A stretch of DNA of 6,702 nucleotides, taken from positions 1 to 6,702 of the forward strand of contig JAJUGC010000120.1 in the NCBI GenBank assembly GCA_029268325.1, written 5' to 3'. Position 1 is the first letter of the stretch; each line of letters begins with the position of its first letter. Origin of the DNA: Gammaproteobacteria bacterium. Its GTDB lineage: Bacteria; Pseudomonadota; Gammaproteobacteria; Pseudomonadales; Oleiphilaceae. Under the pieces are notes generated by a model. It did not search any database, was not told the DNA's origin, and saw only the letters and a list, made by a program, of their open reading frames with translations. A program made the translations under genes and the position numbers. Below, in pieces: positions 1 through 6,046 of this stretch.

Positions 1-45
1 CGCCTCACCCTACTCGCTATGGTTTTCTGAAAATATTTTCGAGAC

Positions 46-2457
46 TCAGGAAAACAGGATTTTCTGGGCCTCATTGAAGTGACTGACAAAGTGGACCGTC
101 ATGCCCTCCCGAATGTAATCCGGCAGCTCGTCATAGTCGCGCCGGTTGGCCTCCGGCAGCAGGACTTCATAGATCTTGCTGCGCCGTGCGGCAATGATCT
201 TCTCCCGAATGCCGCCCACCGGGAAAATATGCCCGGTCAGGGTTAGTTCACCGGTCATGGCCACATTGGCCTTGGGTGCCTGGTTGCGGGCCAGGGACAG
301 CAGGGCCGTCGCCATGGTAATGCCGGCACTGGGACCATCCTTGGGAGTGGCTCCTTCCGGCACGTGCAGGTGCACGAAGGCCTTGTCGAAAAACTCCGGA
401 TTTCCCTTGTACTGTTTCAGGTGAGAGGACACGAAGCTGTAGGCGATTTCCGCCGACTCCTTCATCACATCCCCTAGCTGGCCGGTCAGCTTGAAACCCC
501 GATTGGCTGAGTGGATCAGGGAAGCCTCCACCGGCAAGGTGGCACCACCCATGGCTGTCCAGGCCAGGCCCGTGACCACGCCCACGCCCTTGAGGGTCTT
601 TTCCGGGCGAAACATGGGCTGGCCCAGATAGGCCACCAGATCGTCCACGCCAATCCGAATGCTTTCGGCCTCTTTCTCCAGAAGCTTGACGACGGCCTTG
701 CGCACAATCCGGTGCAGCATCTTTTCCAGATTCCGCACGCCTGCTTCCCGGGCATAGCCTTCCACCAGGCGGCGCAAGGCCGCATCGGTAATGGAAAGCT
801 GGGAGGCTTTCAGATTGACGCGCTTCAGGAGCTTGGGCCAGAGATGTGCCTTGGCGATCGCCACCTTTTCTTCGGCGATATAGCCGGACAGGCGGATTAC
901 ATCCATCCGGTCCAGCAGCGGGCCGGGAATGGTGTCCAACTGGTTGGCGGTGCAGACGAACAAGACCTTGGATAAGTCCAACCGCAGATCCAGGTAATGG
1001 TCCAGGAACTCCACATTCTGCTCGGGGTCGAGAGTTTCCAGCAGAGCCGAGGCGGGATCCCCCTGATAAGAGGAGCCAATCTTGTCGATTTCGTCGAGCA
1101 TGATCACCGGGTTCTGGGTTTCCACCTCCTTCAGGGCCTGTACCAGCTTGCCGGGCATGGCGCCGATGTAGGTGCGCCGATGCCCCTTGATCTCGGCTTC
1201 ATCGCGCATGCCACCGACACTGAAACGGTAAAATTTGCGCCCCAGGGCTGCGGCAATGGATTTGCCGATGGAGGTCTTGCCCACACCAGGCGGGCCAACC
1301 AGCAGCAGGATAGAGCCGGAGACTTCGCCTTTGTAGACCCCTTCGGCCAAAAACTCGAGGATACGGTCCTTCACGTCGTCCAGACCGCTGTGGTTCTTGT
1401 CCAGGATCTTGCGGGCTTTCTTGATATCCAGCTTGTCCTTGGAATAGATCCCCCAGGGAACCTGCGTCATCCAGTCCAGATAGTTGCGGGTAACACCGTA
1501 CTCCGCCGAGCTGGGCTCCAGGATGGAGAGTTTCTGCAACTCTTCCTCGAAGCGCTTTTCCACATGGGCGGGGGGCTTCAGGCGCGCCATGCGCTCCTCG
1601 AACATTTCCACATCCGCGGTGCGGTCGTCCTTGGACAGACCCAGCTCCTTCTGGATGACCTTGAGCTGCTCCTTCAGGAAAAACTCGCGCTGATGCTCGG
1701 AAATCTTGCGGTTAACCTCGTGGCTGATCTGGTTTTGCAGCTTGGCCACCTCCAGTTCCCGCTTGAGCAGGTACAGCACTTTTTCCATGCGGCGCAGGAT
1801 GGGAATGGTCTCGAGGACTTCCTGCAGCTCTGGACCTTCCGCCGTGGTGATGGCGGCTGCGAAATCGGCCAGGGGTGAAGGGTCGTCAGTCCCGAAGCGG
1901 TTTACATACTGCTTGAGCTCTTCGCTATAGAGCGGGTTGAGGGGCAGCAGCTCCTTGATGGCGTTGATGATGGCCATGGCGTAGGCCTTCTGCTCATCGC
2001 GGTTTTCTTCCTTGGGCTCGGGATAGTCCACTTCCACCAGATAGGGCGGGGTTCGGCGGAGCCATTGGGTAATGCGAAAGCGTTGCAGGCCCTGGGCGAT
2101 GAACTGGAGTTTGCCCTTTACCTTGACGGTGTTGTGGATGCGCACGGCACAGCCGATCTCGGCAAAATCATTGGTGTCGGGTTCTTCGCTGGCGCCGTTT
2201 TCCGGCGGCTGGGTATAGGTCAGGCCCAGGACGTGGTGTCCGGTTTTGTTGACCCGGTTGATGGTTTCCTCCCAGGGATCTTCATTCACCATCAGGGGTT
2301 GGACCTGGGCGGGCAAAAACGGGCGACTGGAAACCGGGAGCAAATAAATGCGTTTGGGCAACACCTGGGAAGGTAACACCAGTCCGGTTGCCGCGCTGTT
2401 GGGTTCGGAGGAATCGTCCTCGACAAATTCTATGTGGGGATACTCGATCTCTGACAT
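46..2457 (-). CDS. lon: ATP-dependent Lon protease (endopeptidase La), AsrA-like second-Lon type
   Basis: Cytosolic homohexameric AAA+ serine protease that unfolds and degrades damaged or regulatory proteins. The 803-residue protein has all Lon parts in order: an N-terminal substrate-binding domain (about 35-240), a coiled-coil helical stretch (about 225-310, with EFFLKEQLKVIQKELG), an AAA+ module with Walker A GPPGVGKT at 388-395, Walker B VIMLDEID at 451-458, a sensor-1 Asn505 and an EAGVRNLEK sensor-2 segment near 571-579, then the protease domain with catalytic Ser710 (KDGPSAG) and Lys753 (GGIREK). Nothing is broken, and the length is close to E. coli Lon (784) plus a slightly longer N-terminus. 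The N-terminal wording (SRPFLPAQ, LLPLNPLYSEELKQY) and YGVTRNYLDWMTQVPWG match, from memory, the Pseudomonas second Lon, AsrA, better than E. coli Lon. The ATG at 2457 is preceded by GAGAGGA (2461-2467) with tight 3-base spacing. It is transcribed divergently from cnoX. Lon identity is near certain; the subtype is recalled, not searched. Confidence 0.97.
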   Translation of the reverse strand: MSEIEYPHIEFVEDDSSEPNSAATGLVLPSQVLPKRIYLLPVSSRPFLPAQVQPLMVNEDPWEETINRVNKTGHHVLGLTYTQPPENGASEEPDTNDFAEIGCAVRIHNTVKVKGKLQFIAQGLQRFRITQWLRRTPPYLVEVDYPEPKEENRDEQKAYAMAIINAIKELLPLNPLYSEELKQYVNRFGTDDPSPLADFAAAITTAEGPELQEVLETIPILRRMEKVLYLLKRELEVAKLQNQISHEVNRKISEHQREFFLKEQLKVIQKELGLSKDDRTADVEMFEERMARLKPPAHVEKRFEEELQKLSILEPSSAEYGVTRNYLDWMTQVPWGIYSKDKLDIKKARKILDKNHSGLDDVKDRILEFLAEGVYKGEVSGSILLLVGPPGVGKTSIGKSIAAALGRKFYRFSVGGMRDEAEIKGHRRTYIGAMPGKLVQALKEVETQNPVIMLDEIDKIGSSYQGDPASALLETLDPEQNVEFLDHYLDLRLDLSKVLFVCTANQLDTIPGPLLDRMDVIRLSGYIAEEKVAIAKAHLWPKLLKRVNLKASQLSITDAALRRLVEGYAREAGVRNLEKMLHRIVRKAVVKLLEKEAESIRIGVDDLVAYLGQPMFRPEKTLKGVGVVTGLAWTAMGGATLPVEASLIHSANRGFKLTGQLGDVMKESAEIAYSFVSSHLKQYKGNPEFFDKAFVHLHVPEGATPKDGPSAGITMATALLSLARNQAPKANVAMTGELTLTGHIFPVGGIREKIIAARRSKIYEVLLPEANRRDYDELPDYIREGMTVHFVSHFNEAQKILFS

Positions 2458-2493
2458 GAGTCCTCTCGATTTTGTAGCCGTTCAATATTTCGG

Positions 2494-2531
2494 CCGCCCT
2501 CGACCACCCCAGGCTGGGCCTCTCAGGGCGG
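2494..2531 (-). promoter_or_regulatory. Nested inverted repeat in the presumed lon mRNA leader
   Basis: Perfect 7-base arms, CCGCCCT at 2494-2500 and AGGGCGG at 2525-2531, enclose a smaller CCCA/TGGG stem at 2508-2518. If lon transcription starts near 2580, this folds in the 5' leader about 40 bases upstream of the start codon. It does not cover the Shine-Dalgarno. The role is unknown; it could be a leader structure, an operator or chance in GC-rich DNA. Confidence 0.35.
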
Positions 2532-2582
2532 CAACCTTGAGTTCTGCGACAGCCGGAACAGGTTGTCTTTGATTTAGATTGT

Positions 2583-2594
2583 TATAGCGCTATA
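2583..2594. promoter_or_regulatory. 12-base perfect palindrome TATAGCGCTATA, possible operator
   Basis: TATAGCGCTATA is its own reverse complement. It overlaps the candidate -10 element of lon (2591-2601), where a repressor would block the promoter. No known operator matches it that I can name, so this is an inference from symmetry and position. Confidence 0.35.
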
Positions 2595-2622
2595 TGAGGG
2601 GCAAAGGGGAGGAAACCAAGGG
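2591..2622 (-). promoter_or_regulatory. Candidate heat-shock-like promoter of lon
   Basis: Read on the minus strand, CCCTTGG (2622-2616) is followed after 14 bases by CCCCTCATATA (2601-2591). This resembles the E. coli sigma-32 consensus CCCTTGAA, 13-17 bases, CCCCATNTA, but has GG for AA in the -35 and an extra CT-type shift in the -10. E. coli lon is a known heat-shock gene with such a promoter, which supports the reading. The match is imperfect, so confidence is moderate. Confidence 0.45.
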
Positions 2623-2720
2623 TGGGAGGCGAAAGCATCGGGCTGGGGCTGGTTGTCCGTGATGAAATTGCCAATCGCCTCCCAGACTCTAAAACCTTCT
2701 GCTCGTGGCAATGCCGGCAG

Positions 2721-2751
2721 CCCTTGAAGCAGCGGCTAAGGCCCCCATATA
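2721..2751 (+). promoter_or_regulatory. Sigma-32 (RpoH) heat-shock promoter of cnoX
   Basis: CCCTTGAA at 2721-2728, a 14-base spacer, then CCCCATATA at 2743-2751. This fits every position of the core E. coli sigma-32 consensus (CCCTTGAA, 13-17 bases, CCCCATNTA). Transcription would start around 2757-2759, about 25 bases upstream of the chosen cnoX start codon at 2782. That start point also argues against translation from the ATG at 2764, which would leave almost no leader. Confidence 0.85.
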
Positions 2752-2767
2752 GACCTGCATAAAATGC

Positions 2768-2773
2768 GAGGAG
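2768..2773 (+). promoter_or_regulatory. Ribosome binding site that sets the cnoX start
   Basis: GAGGAG lies 8 bases before the ATG at 2782. The upstream in-frame ATG at 2764 has no Shine-Dalgarno, and its codons themselves contain this site, so 2782 is the likely start and the protein is 287 residues, not 293. Confidence 0.85.
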
Positions 2774-2781
2774 AACAGCAA

Positions 2782-3645
2782 ATGGCGCAATCAGCCCATG
2801 TCGTGGATGTCACGTTGGAAAACTTTCAGACAGCGGTCTTGCAAGCTTCAATGCAGGTGCCTGTCTTGGTGGACTTCTGGGCCGACTGGTGTGCGCCCTG
2901 TAAGGTCTTGATGCCAGTGCTGGAAAAGCTGGCGGAAGAATATAAAGGCGCGATCCTGCTGGCGAAAGTCAATGCAGACCAGCAGCCGGATCTGACCGCC
3001 CATTTTGGGGTGCGTAGCCTGCCCACGGTAAAGATTCTGTTCCGGGGCCAGCTTGTGGATGAATTCACCGGAGCCTTACCCGAATCCCAGATCCGGGCGT
3101 TACTGGACAAGTACGTGGTGTCGGAGTCGGAACAGCTGCGTCGCCAGGCTGAAGCCCTACTGGCCCAGGGGGATGCCGACCAGGCCCTGGCCCTGCTCCG
3201 TCAGGCCAACCAGGCTGATCCGGATAACCTGGAGATCCTGCTGGATATCGCTTCTATCAGTGCCCAAACGGGTGACTTGCAGACCGCACGGGATATTTGC
3301 GACAGCCTGCCCGCCGAAATGCGCGACAAGCCCCAGGCCAAGCAGTTACAGGCTCGCCTGCGCTTTGTGGAAAAGGCCGGGCAGTTGCCGGAGCTGGGCG
3401 CCTTGCAGCAGCGGCTGGCGGACAATCCCGAGGATGCCGAAGCCCTGTATCTGCTCAGCCTGCATCAGGTGCTGGCCAATGACTTTGAGGGCGCGATTAA
3501 CACGCTTTTGGAACTGATGCAGAAAAACCGGGAGTATGGTGACGATGCGGGTCGCAAAACCCTGCTGGAGGTTTTTGACTTGCTGGGCCGCGACGATCCC
3601 CTGGTCAAGACGTACCGGCGTCGTCTCTATACATTGCTCCATTAA
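2782..3645 (+). CDS. cnoX: CnoX/YbbN-type thioredoxin-TPR co-chaperone (chaperedoxin)
   Basis: A 287-residue cytosolic protein with an N-terminal thioredoxin fold (about 5-112) and a C-terminal tetratricopeptide-like helical region (about 115-285). The thioredoxin part has the active site WCAPC (Cys37 and Cys40) in FWADWCAPCK and the cis-proline loop RSLPT (Pro81). Repeated helical motifs of the EALLAQGDADQALALL and DNPEDAEALYLLSLH kind mark the TPR half. CnoX proteins hold unfolding clients for DnaK/GroEL and protect their cysteines from over-oxidation. E. coli CnoX (YbbN) has SXXC and is redox-weak; the full CXXC here suggests retained dithiol redox activity, as reported for other bacterial CnoX proteins. 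No signal peptide is seen. It has its own sigma-32 promoter and sits back to back with lon, which fits a proteostasis role. The family is clear; the redox mode is inferred. Confidence 0.93.
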   Translation: MAQSAHVVDVTLENFQTAVLQASMQVPVLVDFWADWCAPCKVLMPVLEKLAEEYKGAILLAKVNADQQPDLTAHFGVRSLPTVKILFRGQLVDEFTGALPESQIRALLDKYVVSESEQLRRQAEALLAQGDADQALALLRQANQADPDNLEILLDIASISAQTGDLQTARDICDSLPAEMRDKPQAKQLQARLRFVEKAGQLPELGALQQRLADNPEDAEALYLLSLHQVLANDFEGAINTLLELMQKNREYGDDAGRKTLLEVFDLLGRDDPLVKTYRRRLYTLLH

Positions 3646-3683
3646 TCACTACTGCCTTAACCCTTTCCACGCCTTTCCTTAAA

Positions 3684-3712
3684 GAGGTTGGGCCTGCTGT
3701 CAGGCCAACCTC
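3684..3712 (+). terminator. Stable hairpin downstream of cnoX, terminator-like without a clear U-tract
   Basis: Twelve-pair stem: GAGGTT plus GGGCCTG (3684-3696, one bulged G), loop CTGT, then CAGGCCAACCTC (3701-3712). It starts about 38 bases after the cnoX stop. No T-run follows on the plus strand and only TTT on the minus strand, so termination efficiency is uncertain; it could instead protect the 3' end of the mRNA. Confidence 0.5.
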
Positions 3713-4137
3713 GCGATCACCACTTCTAATTCTGTCCGGGTGAGAGGACTTCCCACCCGTTCCTTCTTCTTAAAACCCGACGCCAAAGCCTTTCGGAAAG
3801 CCTCCGCCTTGCAGGCCCGGTCATTGTGGCGTTGCAGGCCGGTTGAGGCGCTTTTGCCAGGGCCGGATCGGTTCCTCTTACCAACATTTATTAAAAATTT
3901 ATGACTCGCCACTGATCCAATTGCCGATTTGGGCAGTATACAAAAGGAGAAGTAGGTTACAGGGGCGCTGTCAGGACAGGACGTTTGATGCGGACTGACT
4001 GCCTCGTAGAAAGGATGATGTGCCGAAGTCCAATAACAACAACATAAATCCCAAAGTGACCCGTACATCTGGATGGAGTGGGCTGTGTCCACTTGACCTG
4101 AGTCACACATTACTCACCCGAGCGGGGGGCTAGAATC
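3713..4137. other. Long intergenic region before the sigma factor gene
   Basis: Gene-poor stretch. On the minus strand an open frame closing at 3700 reads plausibly as protein only in its last 60 or so residues (basic, helical, ending TRTELEVVIARLA), with no in-frame start near that part; it may be a remnant. A 9-base direct repeat TTGCAGGCC occurs at 3809-3817 and 3832-3840. An AT-rich tract lies at 3886-3902, and a TATACA hexamer at 3937-3942 could be a -10 box, but I find no good -35 for it. AAGGAG at 3944-3949 has no start codon at a usable distance. The sigma gene promoter is therefore not identified with confidence. Confidence 0.5.
3737..3771 (+). terminator. Second hairpin with pyrimidine tail, candidate cnoX terminator
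   Basis: Perfect 6-base arms CGGGTG (3737-3742) and CACCCG (3754-3759) with an 11-base loop, followed at once by a T-rich tail TTCCTTCTTCTT (3760-3771). The tail fits an intrinsic terminator better than that of the preceding hairpin; the stem is shorter and the loop longer than ideal. Confidence 0.4.
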
Positions 4138-5682
4138 ATGAAGACATCCGCAGTCTCTCAAGATCACAGGTTGCAACAGGGTGCCATGGCCATGCAAAGC
4201 GGCCAGGCAGAGATAGACGTTTTGGACCGGGAACGTACCACCGAGGGGGGCCCCTGGTTTGATGGCGCTTCAGACCGCGCCGCTTCCGGAGACTGGAATG
4301 GCGTGGCCGACGACGAGCTGCTGTCGGCTGACGATTTATCGGTATCAACCGAAGAAAATATTCCGGAACTCAGCTCCGACGAGATGCTCGCCGGTGACCT
4401 GATGTCCATGTATGTGCGGGATGTGGCGGCCCATCCGCTGCTTTCTGTGGAAGAAGAGAAGCGTCTGACCCAGGAGCTCTTGCGTCACCGGCTGTCGCTG
4501 GTGGTGCTGCTGGGCGGACATCCCCTGAGCTTGGCGGCCTTGATGGCCTTTGTCAGTTCCGATTCGGACTTTTTCCACCGGAACCCTGAGTGGCGGGATT
4601 GGGCCTTGCATCATGCAGAAGTGGAGCAAGCCCTGATAGGCCTGTTCCGGGACCATGCCAAGACCTTGCCGCGCCTGATTCCCCGGGAGCTGCTGGCGGA
4701 AATGCAAGGCCTGCACCAGAATCTGGAACAGGCGGTCGCTGCCCGTGACAGCCTGCAGGCCCGCTTGAACTACCGGGCCCTGATGCGGCACCTGGTGGGA
4801 GTACAGTTTCCCCATGAGCTGATCCTGAGTTTGTGTCAGGTGCTGACCGATACCATTTCCGCCAAGCGCCGCCGCAGCCAGCCCCCCTTGCAGATGCTGG
4901 TTCCTCTCAAGCCCCAGCGGCTGCTGCAAAAGATTGAGCGGCGCCTGGCCCGTCTGAATGTGACTAAACGCAAGCTGGTTCAGGCCAACCTGCGGCTGGT
5001 GGTGTTTATCGCTCAGAAGCATCGCTATGGCGGTGTCCAGCTACACGACCTGGTTCAGGAGGGTAATCTGGGCTTGCTGAAGGCGGCCGACAAGTTCGAC
5101 TACCGTAAGGGGTTCCGTTTCGCCACCTATGCCTACTGGTGGATCCAGCAACAGATCAAGCTGGCGATCAAACGCCAGAGTGACCTGATTCCGTCGCCGG
5201 TTTACGTGCAGGATGAAATCAGCAAGTTCAATATCTGGTCCGTGCGTCTCCAGCAGGAAAACGGGCGGGAAGTGTCCGTCAGTGAAGTGGCCCGCCATAT
5301 GGAGGTAAGTGTCGAGCGCGGTGCCATGCTGGCCATGGGCGCCCAGCGGGTATTGTCCATGGAGCGGGCGGTTTCTTCGGAAAGCGATACCAATCTGGGG
5401 GACTTGCTGCCCGACCAGAAGGTGGAATCCCCCTCCTGGGATTACCTCAAGGCCCAGCGGGAGAAAGCCGTTCAAAACCTGCTTAGCCATCTGTCACCAC
5501 GGGAGGCCCGGGTGATGGCGTTGCGCTTTGGGATCGGCATCCATCAGGAATACACCCTGCGGGAGGTGGCCTCCCAGATTGGTGTGAGTCCCGAACGGGT
5601 CCGCCAGATCGAGCGCGAGGCCCTGGCCAAGCTGCAGGATATTGCCGGTGAAAGCCTGCAGACCCTGTTGGGTGAGGAGTAG
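4138..5682 (+). CDS. RpoD-like alternative sigma-70 family factor with shortened non-conserved region
   Basis: A 514-residue RNA polymerase sigma subunit. In order: an acidic N-terminus (about 55-86), region 1.2 (about 87-115, MYVRDVAAHPLLSVEEEKRL), a roughly 160-residue helical segment (115-275), region 2 (277-348, QANLRLVVFIAQKH, DLVQEGNLGLLKAADKFDYRKG, FATYAYWWIQQQ), region 3 (about 350-410), a region 3.2 finger (LGDLLPDQKVESP, 420-432) and region 4 with helix-turn-helix YTLREVASQIGVSPERVRQIE (472-492). The 115-275 segment lines up loosely with the E. coli RpoD non-conserved region, minus its acidic stretch, so this seems RpoD-derived. Region 1.1 is absent. It is not RpoH (no RpoH box) and is longer than RpoS (about 330). 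The gene stands alone between cnoX and fabA. The start is uncertain: ATG 4138 has only a G-run (4124-4129) upstream, and ATG 4186 or 4192 are alternatives; neither changes the domains. Sigma family is certain; its regulon is unknown. Confidence 0.95.
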   Translation: MKTSAVSQDHRLQQGAMAMQSGQAEIDVLDRERTTEGGPWFDGASDRAASGDWNGVADDELLSADDLSVSTEENIPELSSDEMLAGDLMSMYVRDVAAHPLLSVEEEKRLTQELLRHRLSLVVLLGGHPLSLAALMAFVSSDSDFFHRNPEWRDWALHHAEVEQALIGLFRDHAKTLPRLIPRELLAEMQGLHQNLEQAVAARDSLQARLNYRALMRHLVGVQFPHELILSLCQVLTDTISAKRRRSQPPLQMLVPLKPQRLLQKIERRLARLNVTKRKLVQANLRLVVFIAQKHRYGGVQLHDLVQEGNLGLLKAADKFDYRKGFRFATYAYWWIQQQIKLAIKRQSDLIPSPVYVQDEISKFNIWSVRLQQENGREVSVSEVARHMEVSVERGAMLAMGAQRVLSMERAVSSESDTNLGDLLPDQKVESPSWDYLKAQREKAVQNLLSHLSPREARVMALRFGIGIHQEYTLREVASQIGVSPERVRQIEREALAKLQDIAGESLQTLLGEE

Positions 5683-5721
5683 CGTCCCGCCCATTGATGG
5701 TGCGTTCGCAACATGAGATAG

Positions 5722-5749
5722 GGATGCCTGGCCTGTGGGCCGGGCATCC
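5722..5749 (+). terminator. Hairpin terminator candidate after the sigma factor gene
   Basis: Twelve-pair stem, GGATGCCTGGCC (5722-5733) with GGCCGGGCATCC (5738-5749), one G-T wobble and a TGTG loop, about 40 bases after the stop codon. Only a short TTT (5753-5755) follows, so it is strong in fold but weak in U-tract. Confidence 0.6.
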
Positions 5750-5870
5750 TGGTTTCCAATCCGGTGGATGTGATCCAGTCGTGATTTCCTCTCAAAAGCT
5801 TGGCTCGGCCAGCCCTCTTTTTAGGTTTTCGCCGGGTGTTGAGCCATCTAAAAAATCCATTCTTCGATCC

Positions 5871-5900
5871 TTGAAAAGGTCTCTTTAGCCTACGTAGAAC
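5871..5900 (+). promoter_or_regulatory. Candidate sigma-70 promoter of fabAB
   Basis: TTGAAA (5871-5876, five of six to TTGACA), an 18-base spacer, then TAGAAC (5895-5900, four of six to TATAAT). The -10 falls in the middle of the palindrome at 5891-5906. It would give a leader of about 150 bases. The -10 is weak, so this is a candidate only. Confidence 0.4.
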
Positions 5901-5906
5901 TACGTA
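5891..5906. promoter_or_regulatory. 16-base inverted repeat, probable operator upstream of fabA
   Basis: TACGTAG-AA-CTACGTA has perfect 7-base arms around AA. The same bases also give a direct repeat of CTACGTA at 5890 and 5900, spaced by one helical turn. It covers the candidate -10 of fabA, the usual place for a dimeric repressor. FabR- and DesT-type TetR regulators control fabA/fabB in E. coli and Pseudomonas, but I cannot match this motif to a known one. Confidence 0.5.
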
Positions 5907-6009
5907 AACCAGTTCAAATTGCCCGGTTGTTGCTACTCAAAGTCAAAAGATAGCTACGAGAGGTCAAGCGCCGTGGCGTGATCGGCCTTAATGTGGTGTC
6001 TCGTTTAAG

Positions 6010-6033
6010 AGCGCCCTAATAACAACTGGCGCT
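6010..6033. repeat. Inverted repeat in the fabA leader
   Basis: AGCGCC (6010-6015) and GGCGCT (6028-6033) are perfect arms with a 12-base AT-rich spacer, ending 13 bases before the fabA Shine-Dalgarno. It could be a second operator site or an mRNA hairpin affecting translation; symmetry and position are the only evidence. Confidence 0.35.
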
Positions 6034-6046
6034 GGATGATTTCCTC

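Noticed and set aside
1..45. GAAAATATTTTC palindrome (29-40) just after the lon stop
   Set aside because: AT-only stem with no loop room and no T-run; too weak to call a terminator.
997..1878. Long plus-strand open frame inside lon
   Set aside because: Antisense shadow of a fully recognisable Lon AAA+ region; no family resemblance and no ribosome binding site.
3809..3840. Direct repeat TTGCAGGCC as part of a repeat array
   Set aside because: Only two copies, 23 bases apart, with no third unit; could be chance.
3988..4047. 19-codon open frame upstream of the sigma gene
   Set aside because: Very short, no good ribosome binding site and no recognisable sequence.
4093..4136. TTGACC (4093-4098) with TAGAAT (4131-4136) as a sigma-70 promoter
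   Set aside because: Spacer of 32 bases is far too long for a promoter.
4138..5682. Identity as RpoH or RpoS
   Set aside because: No RpoH box after region 2.4 despite an RpoH-like VSPERVRQ helix; about 180 residues longer than RpoS with an RpoD-type insert.
5801..5822. TGGC-TCG-GCCA hairpin followed by TTTTT as a second terminator
   Set aside because: Stem of only four pairs and a six-base gap before the T-run.
5694..5888. Small plus-strand open frame after the sigma gene
   Set aside because: It runs through the 5722-5749 hairpin, has no ribosome binding site, and its product is low-complexity without recognisable motifs.
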